From: Vampirovibrionales bacterium
GTDB lineage: Bacteria > Cyanobacteriota > Vampirovibrionia > Vampirovibrionales > JAGQHJ01
Length of the DNA: 6,741 bases
Assembly (NCBI GenBank): GCA_025451145.1
Contig: JANWKX010000084.1
Location: 1 to 6,741, forward strand
Direction: 5' to 3'
Shown here: piece by piece, positions 1 to 5,992 of the stretch
How positions within the stretch are numbered: the first letter of the stretch is position 1
Layout: every line of letters begins with the position of its first letter
Made by a program: the position numbers and the translations under genes
The notes under the pieces: generated by a model
Seen by the model: the letters and a program-made list of their open reading frames with translations, nothing else
Told to the model about the DNA's origin: nothing
The model's database searches: none

Positions 1-736
1 CCTTGGTCAAGACTTCACCAGGCTGCTTCACCGGCACATATTTATGATAAAAAGACAAGGCCAAATCAATTTTACCGGCCTTGTTGGGGGTAATGTAAAT
101 GGTTTTTTCCTGTTGTTGTCGCTCAATCGTCAGGGGCACACGCTCATTGGGGTGACTGTGAAAATATTGAATCAGGGTATCCGGTTTTTTAATGATGGTA
201 TTGCCCGCTTTAATAAACAAGTCGCCAGGCATCAGGCCCGCTTGAGCTGCCGGTGATTGATTCGACAGAATCTGCTGGGCCTTGACATAGTAATCACCCG
301 GATAACCCCAGATACCAATAACGGCGACCATAATGAGATAGCCCAGGATAAAATTAACAGTCACACCGGCAATGGCAATGGCCACCCGCTGCGGAATCGG
401 CTTGTTCTCAAAACGTTCCGGCGAATCCGGCGGAACGTCAGAATCCGGGTCATCATCCGGGAATGAAACATAACCGCCTAACAATACCGGATGCAGACAA
501 AATTTTGTTTCACCCACTTGCTTTTCCAGTAATGTCGGGCCAATGGGCAAGCCAAATCCGAAACGCTCTACTCTCACCCCCACTTTTTTGGCCACCCAAA
601 AATGACCGAGTTCATGGGCAATGACCAGGAAGCTGATTAATGCCACCATCAAAAAATAGCTGTCAAAATTGGCCATTTGAAAGTGCCCCAGGATAATCAG
701 GCCTATCATTGCAAGGATGATGAGGAGCTGTTTCAT
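1..736 (-). CDS. rseP: RseP-type site-2 intramembrane metalloprotease (M50), partial
   Basis: This is the N-terminal 245 codons of a zinc intramembrane protease; the rest lies beyond the left edge. Such enzymes cut membrane-anchored anti-sigma factors or remnant signal peptides inside the inner membrane. Visible features are a hydrophobic stretch at residues 3-18, a second at 27-40 that runs into the zinc site HELGH (41-45) within IAHELGHFWVAK, GGYV at 87-90, a membrane segment at about 117-143 containing NKPIPQR and AGVTVNF, and a PDZ domain at about 154-217 (SPAAQAGLMPGD). The second catalytic motif (LDG type) would lie in the missing part. The ATG at 736 is preceded by a purine run, AAAGGGGG, 11 bases away. 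A later ATG at residue 21 (base 676) would give the more usual short N-terminus, so the start is uncertain. It is transcribed away from the PAP2 gene. Family assignment is secure; the exact RseP role is inferred. Confidence 0.93.
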   Translation of the reverse strand, partial: MKQLLIILAMIGLIILGHFQMANFDSYFLMVALISFLVIAHELGHFWVAKKVGVRVERFGFGLPIGPTLLEKQVGETKFCLHPVLLGGYVSFPDDDPDSDVPPDSPERFENKPIPQRVAIAIAGVTVNFILGYLIMVAVIGIWGYPGDYYVKAQQILSNQSPAAQAGLMPGDLFIKAGNTIIKKPDTLIQYFHSHPNERVPLTIERQQQEKTIYITPNKAGKIDLALSFYHKYVPVKQPGEVLTK

Positions 737-747
737 GATTGGGGTAT

Positions 748-755
748 CCCCCTTT
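748..755 (-). promoter_or_regulatory. Probable ribosome binding site of the RseP-type gene, inside a small hairpin
   Basis: Read on the minus strand, AAAGGGGG lies 11 bases upstream of the ATG at 736 and is the only purine-rich Shine-Dalgarno candidate there. Its G run can pair with CCCC four bases further on (plus-strand GGGG at 741-744 against the C run at 748-752). This could partly hide the site. The spacing is somewhat long, which leaves the start open. Confidence 0.4.
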
Positions 756-776
756 CTCTAAACGTAAAGTATTTTT

Positions 777-782
777 ATTGTA
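777..782 (-). promoter_or_regulatory. Possible -10 element for the RseP-type gene
   Basis: TACAAT on the minus strand matches the sigma-70 -10 consensus TATAAT at five of six positions. It lies 40 bases before the ATG at 736, a reasonable leader length. No good -35 hexamer is visible 16-18 bases upstream, where GGCTTT-like sequence is found. This is therefore only a weak promoter call. Confidence 0.3.
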
Positions 783-786
783 CACG

Positions 787-806
787 AAGGCTAACGAGAA
801 AGCCTT
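787..806. repeat. Inverted repeat in the rseP/PAP2 divergent region (copy 1)
   Basis: AAGGCT and AGCCTT form perfect 6-base arms around an 8-base spacer. The arms share AGGCT/AGCCT with a second inverted repeat at 861-875. Position between two divergent genes allows an operator or a short RNA hairpin. It is not followed by a T run on either strand, so it does not look like a terminator. Confidence 0.4.
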
Positions 807-860
807 TAATCCCTTTGATGATTCTGGTCGGAAGCGCAAAGACTCGGAGGGGTTATCGGG

Positions 861-875
861 AGGCTTTATCAGCCT
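861..875. repeat. Inverted repeat in the rseP/PAP2 divergent region (copy 2)
   Basis: AGGCT and AGCCT form perfect 5-base arms around the spacer TTATC, 26 bases before the AGGAGG of the PAP2 gene. The arm sequence is the same as in the inverted repeat at 787-806. On its own it is short enough to be chance; the shared arms make it worth recording. Confidence 0.35.
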
Positions 876-900
876 GACAGTCCTTAAAATAGACTCATTC

Positions 901-906
901 AGGAGG
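901..906 (+). promoter_or_regulatory. Ribosome binding site that fixes the GTG start of the PAP2 gene
   Basis: A perfect AGGAGG is followed by TTTT and then GTG at 911. No in-frame ATG lies near, so this site decides in favour of the GTG start. Confidence 0.8.
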
Positions 907-910
907 TTTT

Positions 911-1606
911 GTGTCATCTGAAACATCTTTTCACGCCCTTTGGAAACGACTCAGTCCTGATTCCCATGTGGGACAAAGCATCAGCCTGGGAGTCATCTTG
1001 ATTCTTTTCTTGGCGTTGATCAATGCCGTTTTCATCCTTCATCGCTTTCCGTGGGATTCACAGATTGTCCAATATTTTTTAGCCCACCCCGTCTCCTTAG
1101 GGACTTTTCGATTTTTTAACGGGGTGACTCAACTGGGCGAAGGCTATTTTGGGTTTATGCTGTGCTGCATTCTGTTAGTCTTGGGAATTCTGTTCCAGCA
1201 ATGGTTATGGGAATGCCTGATCGTTGTTTTTTGCAGCACGTGGACCATGCTGTTAATCGAAGGCTTGAAGGATCTGTTTCACCGACACAGGCCGCCTGGG
1301 GCTGAAAAGGTGCTGCATCATTTGACCTATAGCTTTCCGTCAGGGCACGCCACAATATCGGTGTGTTTGTATGGATTAATCGGGATTTTAATTGCCCGCC
1401 ATGTGCCCCAACCCCATCGAGGCCTTTGCCTGGGGGCCTTTCTGATACTCATTATCTTGATTGGCCTCAGCCGTATTATTTTAGGCGTTCATTATCTTAG
1501 CGATGTTCTTGGGGGCTATCTTTTTGGGTTATTCAATGTATTTCTCTGGCTATGGATTTATGACACCGGCCCCAAGTCCCAAGACGAGAGATCCTCTTCC
1601 GCGTAA
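911..1606 (+). CDS. PAP2-family membrane phosphatase
   Basis: A 231-residue integral membrane phosphatase of the PAP2 (type 2 phosphatidic acid phosphatase) superfamily. All three signature motifs are intact: K120...R127-P128 (K-x6-RP), P143-S-G-H146, and S187-R188...H194...D198, with H146 and H194 as the expected acid/base and nucleophile histidines. About six hydrophobic segments are visible (roughly 24-43, 80-96, 98-117, 150-164, 172-187, 200-216), with the active site formed by the loops between them. Substrate cannot be read from the sequence; phosphatidic acid, phosphatidylglycerol phosphate and undecaprenyl pyrophosphate are all used by relatives. The start is GTG at 911, backed by a perfect AGGAGG at 901-906. 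An asnS gene follows after 46 bases on the same strand, so the two may share a transcript. Length is normal for bacterial family members. Confidence 0.93.
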   Translation: MSSETSFHALWKRLSPDSHVGQSISLGVILILFLALINAVFILHRFPWDSQIVQYFLAHPVSLGTFRFFNGVTQLGEGYFGFMLCCILLVLGILFQQWLWECLIVVFCSTWTMLLIEGLKDLFHRHRPPGAEKVLHHLTYSFPSGHATISVCLYGLIGILIARHVPQPHRGLCLGAFLILIILIGLSRIILGVHYLSDVLGGYLFGLFNVFLWLWIYDTGPKSQDERSSSA

Positions 1607-1641
1607 TTTTAGGGTACACTCATAGCATCTTTGGGAAGAAT

Positions 1642-1647
1642 AGGAGG
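1642..1647 (+). promoter_or_regulatory. Ribosome binding site of asnS
   Basis: AGGAGG lies five bases before the ATG at 1653. It supports independent and strong translation of asnS even if the transcript starts upstream of the PAP2 gene. Confidence 0.8.
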
Positions 1648-1652
1648 CTAGA

Positions 1653-2975
1653 ATGTCTACGGTTCAATGTCAAGCACCTCGAGTGACCATTCGCGAGATT
1701 GGAAATTATGTGGATCAAGAGGTTTGCCTGTTGGGTTGGCTTTACAATAAGCGTTCCAGCGGAAAACTGCACTTCCTTCAGGTTCGGGACGGAACAGAAA
1801 CCATTCAATGCGTGATGTTTAAAGGGGACTTTTCAGAAGAGGTCTTTAAACAGGCAGACACCGTTCCTCAAGAGTCCACTATTCAAATTATCGGTACCGT
1901 TAAACGGGATGAGCGCTCCCCCTTGGGTTATGAAATCGCTGTTAAGCACTTTGAACTCCTGAACGAAGCTCAGGAATATCCCATTACGCCAAAAGAACAT
2001 GGAACAGCTTTTTTAATGGATCATCGCCACCTGTGGCTTCGCTCCTCACGCCAGCACGCCATTATGCAGATTCGCTCCCAAATTATCCAGGCGGTTCGCA
2101 ATTATTTTGATCAGAACGGGTTCACCCTGGTGGATGCGCCGATTTTCACGCCGAACGCTTGTGAAGGCACAACCAACTTATTTGAAACCGAGTATTTTGA
2201 AGAAAAAGCCTATTTAACCCAAAGTGGTCAGCTCTACATGGAAGCCGCGGCGGCGGCCTTTGGAAAAGCCTATTGCTTTGGACCTACGTTTCGGGCAGAA
2301 AAATCCAAAACCCGGCGGCATTTAACGGAATTCTGGATGGTTGAACCGGAAGTCGCCTTTAATAACCTTGATGATAATATAGACCTGGCTGAAGATTTTG
2401 TGGTTTACATTGTCCAACATGTGCTTCAAACTTGCCGTCGTCAGTTAGACGTTTTAGAACGGGATATCTCCAAATTAGAGAACATCCAAAAGCCTTTCCC
2501 CAGAATCACCTATGATGAAGCCCTCCAGATCCTGAAGGAGAAAGGTACACCGGAACAACAAGTCCCCTGGGGAGAAGACTTTGGTGGCGATGAAGAGACC
2601 GTCATTTCCCAACAATTTGATCGCCCCGTCTTTATTCACCGTTACCCGGCCCAGTGTAAAGCCTTTTACATGAAGGCCGATCCTGAAAACCCTAAAGTCG
2701 CCTTAAATGTCGATATGATCGCCCCAGAAGGCTATGGCGAAGTCATTGGAGGGGGCCAGCGGGAAGATAACCTGGATATTCTGACCCACAAGATCCAAGA
2801 GCATCAATTGCCCATGGAAGCCTTTGATTGGTACCTGGATTTAAGACGCTATGGCACCTTTGTCCATTCCGGCTTTGGCTTAGGGATTGAGCGAACGGTG
2901 GCCTGGATTTGCGGATTACACCACGTTCGGGAGACCATTCCTTTCCCACGCCTTATGGGCCGATTAAGACCTTAA
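1653..2975 (+). CDS. asnS: Asparaginyl-tRNA synthetase (class IIb)
   Basis: A complete 440-residue cytoplasmic enzyme that charges tRNA-Asn with asparagine using ATP. The anticodon-binding OB fold covers about residues 24-104, including GWLYNKRSSGKLHFLQVRDG. The class II catalytic core follows: motif 1 around 150-167 (NYFDQNGFTLVDAPIFTP), motif 2 at 213-227 (FRAEKSKTRRHLTEF) continuing into WMVEPE, and motif 3 at 407-416 (GFGLGIERTV). The C-terminus HHVRETIPFPRLMGRLRP and motif 2 closely resemble Bacillus AsnS from memory. EFWMVEPE and the overall length argue against AspS. The ATG at 1653 has AGGAGG at 1642-1647, five bases away, and the N-terminal length fits the family. It lies 46 bases after the PAP2 gene. 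No internal damage is seen. Its presence implies direct asparagine charging, though a transamidation route elsewhere is not excluded. Confidence 0.97.
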   Translation: MSTVQCQAPRVTIREIGNYVDQEVCLLGWLYNKRSSGKLHFLQVRDGTETIQCVMFKGDFSEEVFKQADTVPQESTIQIIGTVKRDERSPLGYEIAVKHFELLNEAQEYPITPKEHGTAFLMDHRHLWLRSSRQHAIMQIRSQIIQAVRNYFDQNGFTLVDAPIFTPNACEGTTNLFETEYFEEKAYLTQSGQLYMEAAAAAFGKAYCFGPTFRAEKSKTRRHLTEFWMVEPEVAFNNLDDNIDLAEDFVVYIVQHVLQTCRRQLDVLERDISKLENIQKPFPRITYDEALQILKEKGTPEQQVPWGEDFGGDEETVISQQFDRPVFIHRYPAQCKAFYMKADPENPKVALNVDMIAPEGYGEVIGGGQREDNLDILTHKIQEHQLPMEAFDWYLDLRRYGTFVHSGFGLGIERTVAWICGLHHVRETIPFPRLMGRLRP

Positions 2976-3008
2976 TCCTTCCTCACAATGCGTTCATTTT
3001 TACTTCCG

Positions 3009-3033
3009 ACTACAGTAGTATAAGGATCATCCT
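3009..3033. repeat. Two adjacent 11-base palindromes upstream of the 147-residue orphan
   Basis: ACTAC-A-GTAGT (3009-3019) and AGGAT-C-ATCCT (3023-3033) are each perfect 5-base arms around one central base, separated by ATA. Their sequences differ, so they are not copies of each other. They sit 35-59 bases before the ATG at 3068, and a weak -10-like TATAAG (3019-3024) runs from the first into the second. An operator is one reading; neither has the length or T tract of a terminator. Confidence 0.4.
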
Positions 3034-3067
3034 GCTTTGCCTGGGATGAAGCATTCGTGGAGTGATC

Positions 3068-3511
3068 ATGTCTTTACGCGTTTTTTCAAACCCATTACTA
3101 ACGCTGCGGTTTTCTCGTTTACTGGATAGCCCTGGTGCTGATATCAGAGCCTATATCAAGCGTCTGTCTCGGTATAGCCTTTTTACGTTTGAAGACCCAC
3201 AGCGATTGAAAGCCTCCATTGATGGGACCCATACGACAATTGAACGAAGCGAAGCACCGGATACAGGCTGGGTCAAGTACACACTGACCTCAACCGACCC
3301 CCAAGATCCGCCATCGATTGTCTTTGTAAAAGGAAAGCCTCAGTTATACCCCACGATTTTCGTGGGAGCCCCTGATTCCGATTTGCCTCAAACCAAGGTT
3401 CATCTCCAAGGCAGCCAATGCCAGAGCGATGCCCAGCTTATTATCCACAATTTTGAAAACGCCCGTGCGCATCCGGACAGGCCCTCCCCCAATGCCACAA
3501 ACTGGCACTAA
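3068..3511 (+). CDS. Hypothetical protein, 147 residues
   Basis: I do not recognise this protein. It appears soluble, with no signal peptide or membrane segment. The first 40 or so residues are basic and likely helical (SNPLLTLRFSRLLDSPGADI, then IKRLSRYSLFTFEDPQRLKA). The middle is alternating and probably beta-rich (THTTIERSEAP, WVKYTLTST, SIVFVKGKPQLYPTIFVGAP), and the tail is polar (HPDRPSPNATNWH). GGAG at 3059-3062 is five bases before the ATG at 3068. A GTG two codons earlier (3062) would overlap that site and is rejected. It follows asnS by 92 bases. Its stop TAA (3509-3511) overlaps the stop of the convergent lipid kinase gene. The long uninterrupted frame, ribosome site and tight packing make it a likely real gene, but function is unknown. 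Confidence 0.7.
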   Translation: MSLRVFSNPLLTLRFSRLLDSPGADIRAYIKRLSRYSLFTFEDPQRLKASIDGTHTTIERSEAPDTGWVKYTLTSTDPQDPPSIVFVKGKPQLYPTIFVGAPDSDLPQTKVHLQGSQCQSDAQLIIHNFENARAHPDRPSPNATNWH

Positions 3512-3518
3512 AATTTAG
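3493..3518. terminator. Weak hairpin pair at the convergent gene ends
   Basis: TGCCA-CAAAC-TGGCA (3493-3507) can form a 5-base stem, and it is followed directly by the AT-rich palindrome CTAAA-A-TTTAG (3508-3518), which contains both stop codons. A bidirectional terminator would be expected between these convergent genes, and this is the only candidate. There is no clear T run on either strand, so the call is weak. Confidence 0.25.
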
Positions 3519-4497
3519 GGGGCAACAAGTCCTGAATGACGTTTTTGAGATGCTCGGCTGCCGCATGAAGGGATTCTGTCAGAAGATTGCCTTGTTTTTT
3601 GAGTTTGGGCACGTAGACGGCAACGGCATTGGGAATTGCCTCAATCTCGATGGGGGTAATGCCAATGACATCGCCATCGGCTTGGGTTTTAACCCTTGGA
3701 CGGCTTCTAATTCGGATATGCTTTGCCCGAAGGTGTCGTAGCCCGCTTTGGTGAATGCCACGATGCTCTTGAGACAAAATCTGAATGATGGCTGTCCAAT
3801 AATCGCTTCGGTTTCTGGAAGCTAAAATACAGACATCCAAAAGCCCGTCATCCACTTGGGCACCAGGGGTCAGGGTAAAGTATCGACCAAGCAGGTTCCC
3901 AGCGTTGGCCACCACAACCCCAATCCCTCGGGCCCGAATCCGTTGCCCGTCGGCTTCAATTTCAAAGATGGCATAGGGCATTTCAAACGCCCGTTTGACG
4001 CCTTGCCAAAAATACGCAAATATCCCCATGGCCTTCTTTTCACCGGGTAAGACCTTGTCCATAATTTCTGCATCCAGCCCAGCCCCTGCCATCAAGGCAA
4101 AATAGCCGTTGTTGATTCGGCCAATATCGATCCAATAGGGCTCACCATTCAATGCCGTATCCAAAGCACCCTTTAAGTGAAGTGGAATCCCCAGGTTACT
4201 GGCCAAACGATTCCCCGTCCCTACCGGCAAAATCCCCAATTTTAAATGAGGATAAGGGCGAATGGCAGAGATCACTTGAAGGACTGTGCCATCCCCGCCG
4301 GCAGCAATTACCCGCTCAAGCTGATCTTGTCGGGAGCGAATTTCTTGATGCAGGCTTTCAATGGTCTCAGGGATAAAGACTTCAACCGCCTGCCTGCGAT
4401 GAACAGGGTAATGCTTCAATTCAGAAGCAATCAGCTCTTGAAGGTGCTTGGCTGAGTGATTCCCAGCTCTTTCATTCAGAATAATCAACGTTTTCAT
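3508..4497 (-). CDS. Diacylglycerol kinase-family lipid kinase (DagK/YegS/BmrU type)
   Basis: A complete 329-residue protein of the DAGK catalytic-domain family. These soluble or peripheral enzymes phosphorylate diacylglycerol or related lipids with ATP. The N-terminal LIILNERAGNHSAK corresponds to the family's N-P-x-A-G strand-loop. The nucleotide-binding signature AAGGDGTV spans 65-72 (GGDGT 67-71). LPVGTGNRLASNLGIP (90-105) is the second conserved loop. The C-terminal beta domain shows TPGAQVDDGLLDVCIL (210-225) and QADGD (272-276), the latter matching the conserved acidic motif near the active site. Length is normal. The ATG at 4497 begins exactly at the conserved first strand; only a poor ribosome site (TAGG) precedes it. 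It lies 54 bases after the 452-residue membrane protein gene and is likely co-transcribed with it. Lipid substrate is not determined; sphingosine or sterol-like substrates in relatives cannot be excluded. Confidence 0.93.
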   Translation of the reverse strand: MKTLIILNERAGNHSAKHLQELIASELKHYPVHRRQAVEVFIPETIESLHQEIRSRQDQLERVIAAGGDGTVLQVISAIRPYPHLKLGILPVGTGNRLASNLGIPLHLKGALDTALNGEPYWIDIGRINNGYFALMAGAGLDAEIMDKVLPGEKKAMGIFAYFWQGVKRAFEMPYAIFEIEADGQRIRARGIGVVVANAGNLLGRYFTLTPGAQVDDGLLDVCILASRNRSDYWTAIIQILSQEHRGIHQSGLRHLRAKHIRIRSRPRVKTQADGDVIGITPIEIEAIPNAVAVYVPKLKKQGNLLTESLHAAAEHLKNVIQDLLPPKF

Positions 4498-4551
4498 GAT
4501 GGCCTACAACCGATCCACTCTTAGTTTGCCACGAATGAATTCAAGTTGGCA

Positions 4552-5910
4552 TTAGGATTGTAAAAGCTGGTTAAAGGTCTTGGAGGGTGTTGGCCTCGGC
4601 GGCAACGCGTTACCCACTCGAGGCCGTTGGTTGCTTTGGGCTGAGAAGGGCTTTTTAGGCATTTGAAACGGCGTAGAAAGATAGGGATTCGCTTTGCTGC
4701 CTAAGCTGGTTTTAACCGCTTCAGAGACGGTTTTAACAGGCGGAATGAGATAATGAACTTCCCGTTTTTTGATAGTAGGAGGCGTTGCACCGGTTTTTGC
4801 TTTTGTCGGGGTAGGCGTAGGAGCAGGCATGACCGTAGGCTGAGGCGAAACGGCAGGCTTTTTCGCTTTGATATACTCTTTGAAGGCTTCAGGCTGGGGT
4901 GCCGCTTTTCCAGCAGACTCAAAGAATTCATCCAGGGGAACACCAGGGCTTTCCAGGAAAGATTCTTTCTGGACCTTGTGTCGTTTTTTGAACCAGAGGG
5001 CAAACCCGATGGCCAGACCAATCAACCCAAGGAATAGGCCACTGGAGACCAAAACCCAGGTTAAAATCGCCTGAGAGAAACCCAACTGAGCTGATTTTGC
5101 TTTGGGCGTTGGGGGATAAAGACCTTGGGCCGAGGGAGCTTCTTCGGTATGCTCCTGGGCATGCGCTAAGAGGTTATAGCCTTCTTCCTCTTCTTCTGGC
5201 TGATTGACCTGGATTTTAGGGAGATTGGGATTCGGTTGGGCACTGGGCACTTCTTTTGGCGGGGCCATGGCGACCTTTTCAGGCTGAGGCGCCATGGGTT
5301 TCACCGGTGCCGGATGAACTTGGACAGGATGAGTGGCGATGGGAATCGCTTTGGCCACAATTCCAGGAACCCTCATTTGAGGCACTTTGGCAATGGGTAC
5401 GGGCTGCTTACGAATGGGATGAACCGCCTGTCGGGAAGCCAATTGATGTCCTAAAGCATGGTATAAACCCTTTACGTTGGGCTGGGGAGGACGTGACAGT
5501 GCCAAGGGGGATTGTGGCCTTGGGATTTCAGAAGCCGTAGGCTGAGAGAACCGAACCTGGAGTTGGGCCAATTGATGAGGGCTTCCGTGAAGTAGAATTT
5601 TAACCCCTGAAGTGGATTGCTGGATCGATGCTGTTATCCCGGTTTCGGGACTGGTGATGCCGGGCAAGCCCGTTTCCTGAAAAGCCTTAGGCAGCCTCGC
5701 ATTCGGCAGAAAAATGGCTTTGGTCTGGGCATGCCCACCGGATTGCTGAATTTGATAGGCCTGAGGAGACTTCATATCCAATAGAATATTGATATGATGA
5801 TCATAAGGTTCGATTTGAAGACCATTCAATTGATCCGCCATGCCAATGGCACTCATCTGAAAGATGAGCCACAGCATGAACAGGAAAGCAGACCATCGAT
5901 AGCGTCGCAT
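4552..5910 (-). CDS. Signal-peptide membrane protein with proline-rich arms, function unknown
   Basis: A 452-residue protein I cannot assign. Numbering from the ATG at 5910: a typical signal peptide at 1-25 (basic MRRYRW, hydrophobic core, GMA before D26). Then a probable beta-rich domain at about 26-122 (LQIEPYDHHINILLDMKS, ASIQQSTSGVKILLHGS), loosely like AMIN-type envelope domains. A proline- and alanine-rich stretch follows at about 123-270, with a five-glutamate run at 239-243. There is one membrane segment at about 281-307 followed by KKRHK, then a second proline/lysine-rich tail to 452 (TVMPAPTPTPTKAKTG). By the positive-inside rule the N-terminal part is outside and the tail is cytoplasmic. 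A TTG six codons earlier (5928) would also open the frame but has no ribosome site and spoils the signal peptide. The lipid kinase gene follows after 54 bases. Architecture recalls FimV or TonB-like spacers without any shared signature. Confidence 0.85.
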   Translation of the reverse strand: MRRYRWSAFLFMLWLIFQMSAIGMADQLNGLQIEPYDHHINILLDMKSPQAYQIQQSGGHAQTKAIFLPNARLPKAFQETGLPGITSPETGITASIQQSTSGVKILLHGSPHQLAQLQVRFSQPTASEIPRPQSPLALSRPPQPNVKGLYHALGHQLASRQAVHPIRKQPVPIAKVPQMRVPGIVAKAIPIATHPVQVHPAPVKPMAPQPEKVAMAPPKEVPSAQPNPNLPKIQVNQPEEEEEGYNLLAHAQEHTEEAPSAQGLYPPTPKAKSAQLGFSQAILTWVLVSSGLFLGLIGLAIGFALWFKKRHKVQKESFLESPGVPLDEFFESAGKAAPQPEAFKEYIKAKKPAVSPQPTVMPAPTPTPTKAKTGATPPTIKKREVHYLIPPVKTVSEAVKTSLGSKANPYLSTPFQMPKKPFSAQSNQRPRVGNALPPRPTPSKTFNQLLQS

Positions 5911-5917
5911 ATCTCCT

Positions 5918-5945
5918 ATTGTACCCAAGGGTTGAGGAATGTCAT
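5918..5945 (-). promoter_or_regulatory. Probable sigma-70 promoter of the membrane protein-lipid kinase operon
   Basis: On the minus strand, ATGACA (5945-5940, five of six to TTGACA) and TACAAT (5923-5918, five of six to TATAAT) are 16 bases apart. Transcription would begin near 5911, that is, at or one base before the ATG at 5910. This would give an almost leaderless message. AGGAG at 5916-5912 lies between the -10 element and the ATG but only two bases from the latter, too close for a normal ribosome site. Confidence 0.5.
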
Positions 5946-5983
5946 AGATCTAACTCCTGATGATCGATACATTCAAACCAAAA

Positions 5984-5987
5984 GGAG
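5984..5987 (+). promoter_or_regulatory. Ribosome binding site that supports the TTG start of the glycerate kinase-like gene
   Basis: GGAG, within AAAAGGAG, lies five bases before TTG at 5993. No ATG or GTG start is available before the conserved first strand of the protein, so this site decides in favour of TTG. Confidence 0.7.
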
Positions 5988-5992
5988 CGATA

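Noticed and set aside
885..890. TAAAAT as a -10 element for the PAP2 gene
   Set aside because: It is plausible in position, but no -35-like hexamer is found at 15-19 bases upstream, so it cannot be told from chance AT-rich sequence.
663..926. Minus-strand open frame of 87 residues across the rseP/PAP2 intergenic region
   Set aside because: It overlaps the start of both flanking genes in other frames, its sequence has no recognisable protein character, and it has no ribosome site.
3350..3366. Perfect 7-base stem with a TTT loop (CCCACGA/TCGTGGG)
   Set aside because: It lies inside the coding frame of the 147-residue protein, has no T run after it, and one such stem is about what chance would give in a window of this size.
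4753..5037. Plus-strand open frames antisense to the membrane protein gene
   Set aside because: They are arginine- and phenylalanine-rich mirror images of its proline/lysine-rich regions and have no supporting start signals.
5911..5928. TTG at 5928 as start of the membrane protein
   Set aside because: There is no ribosome site before it, it overlaps the -10 element, and the ATG at 5910 begins exactly at a textbook signal peptide.
5932..5973. Plus-strand promoter for the glycerate kinase-like gene (TTGAGG or TACATT)
   Set aside because: TTGAGG and TACATT are 30 bases apart and neither has a matching partner at a normal spacing.
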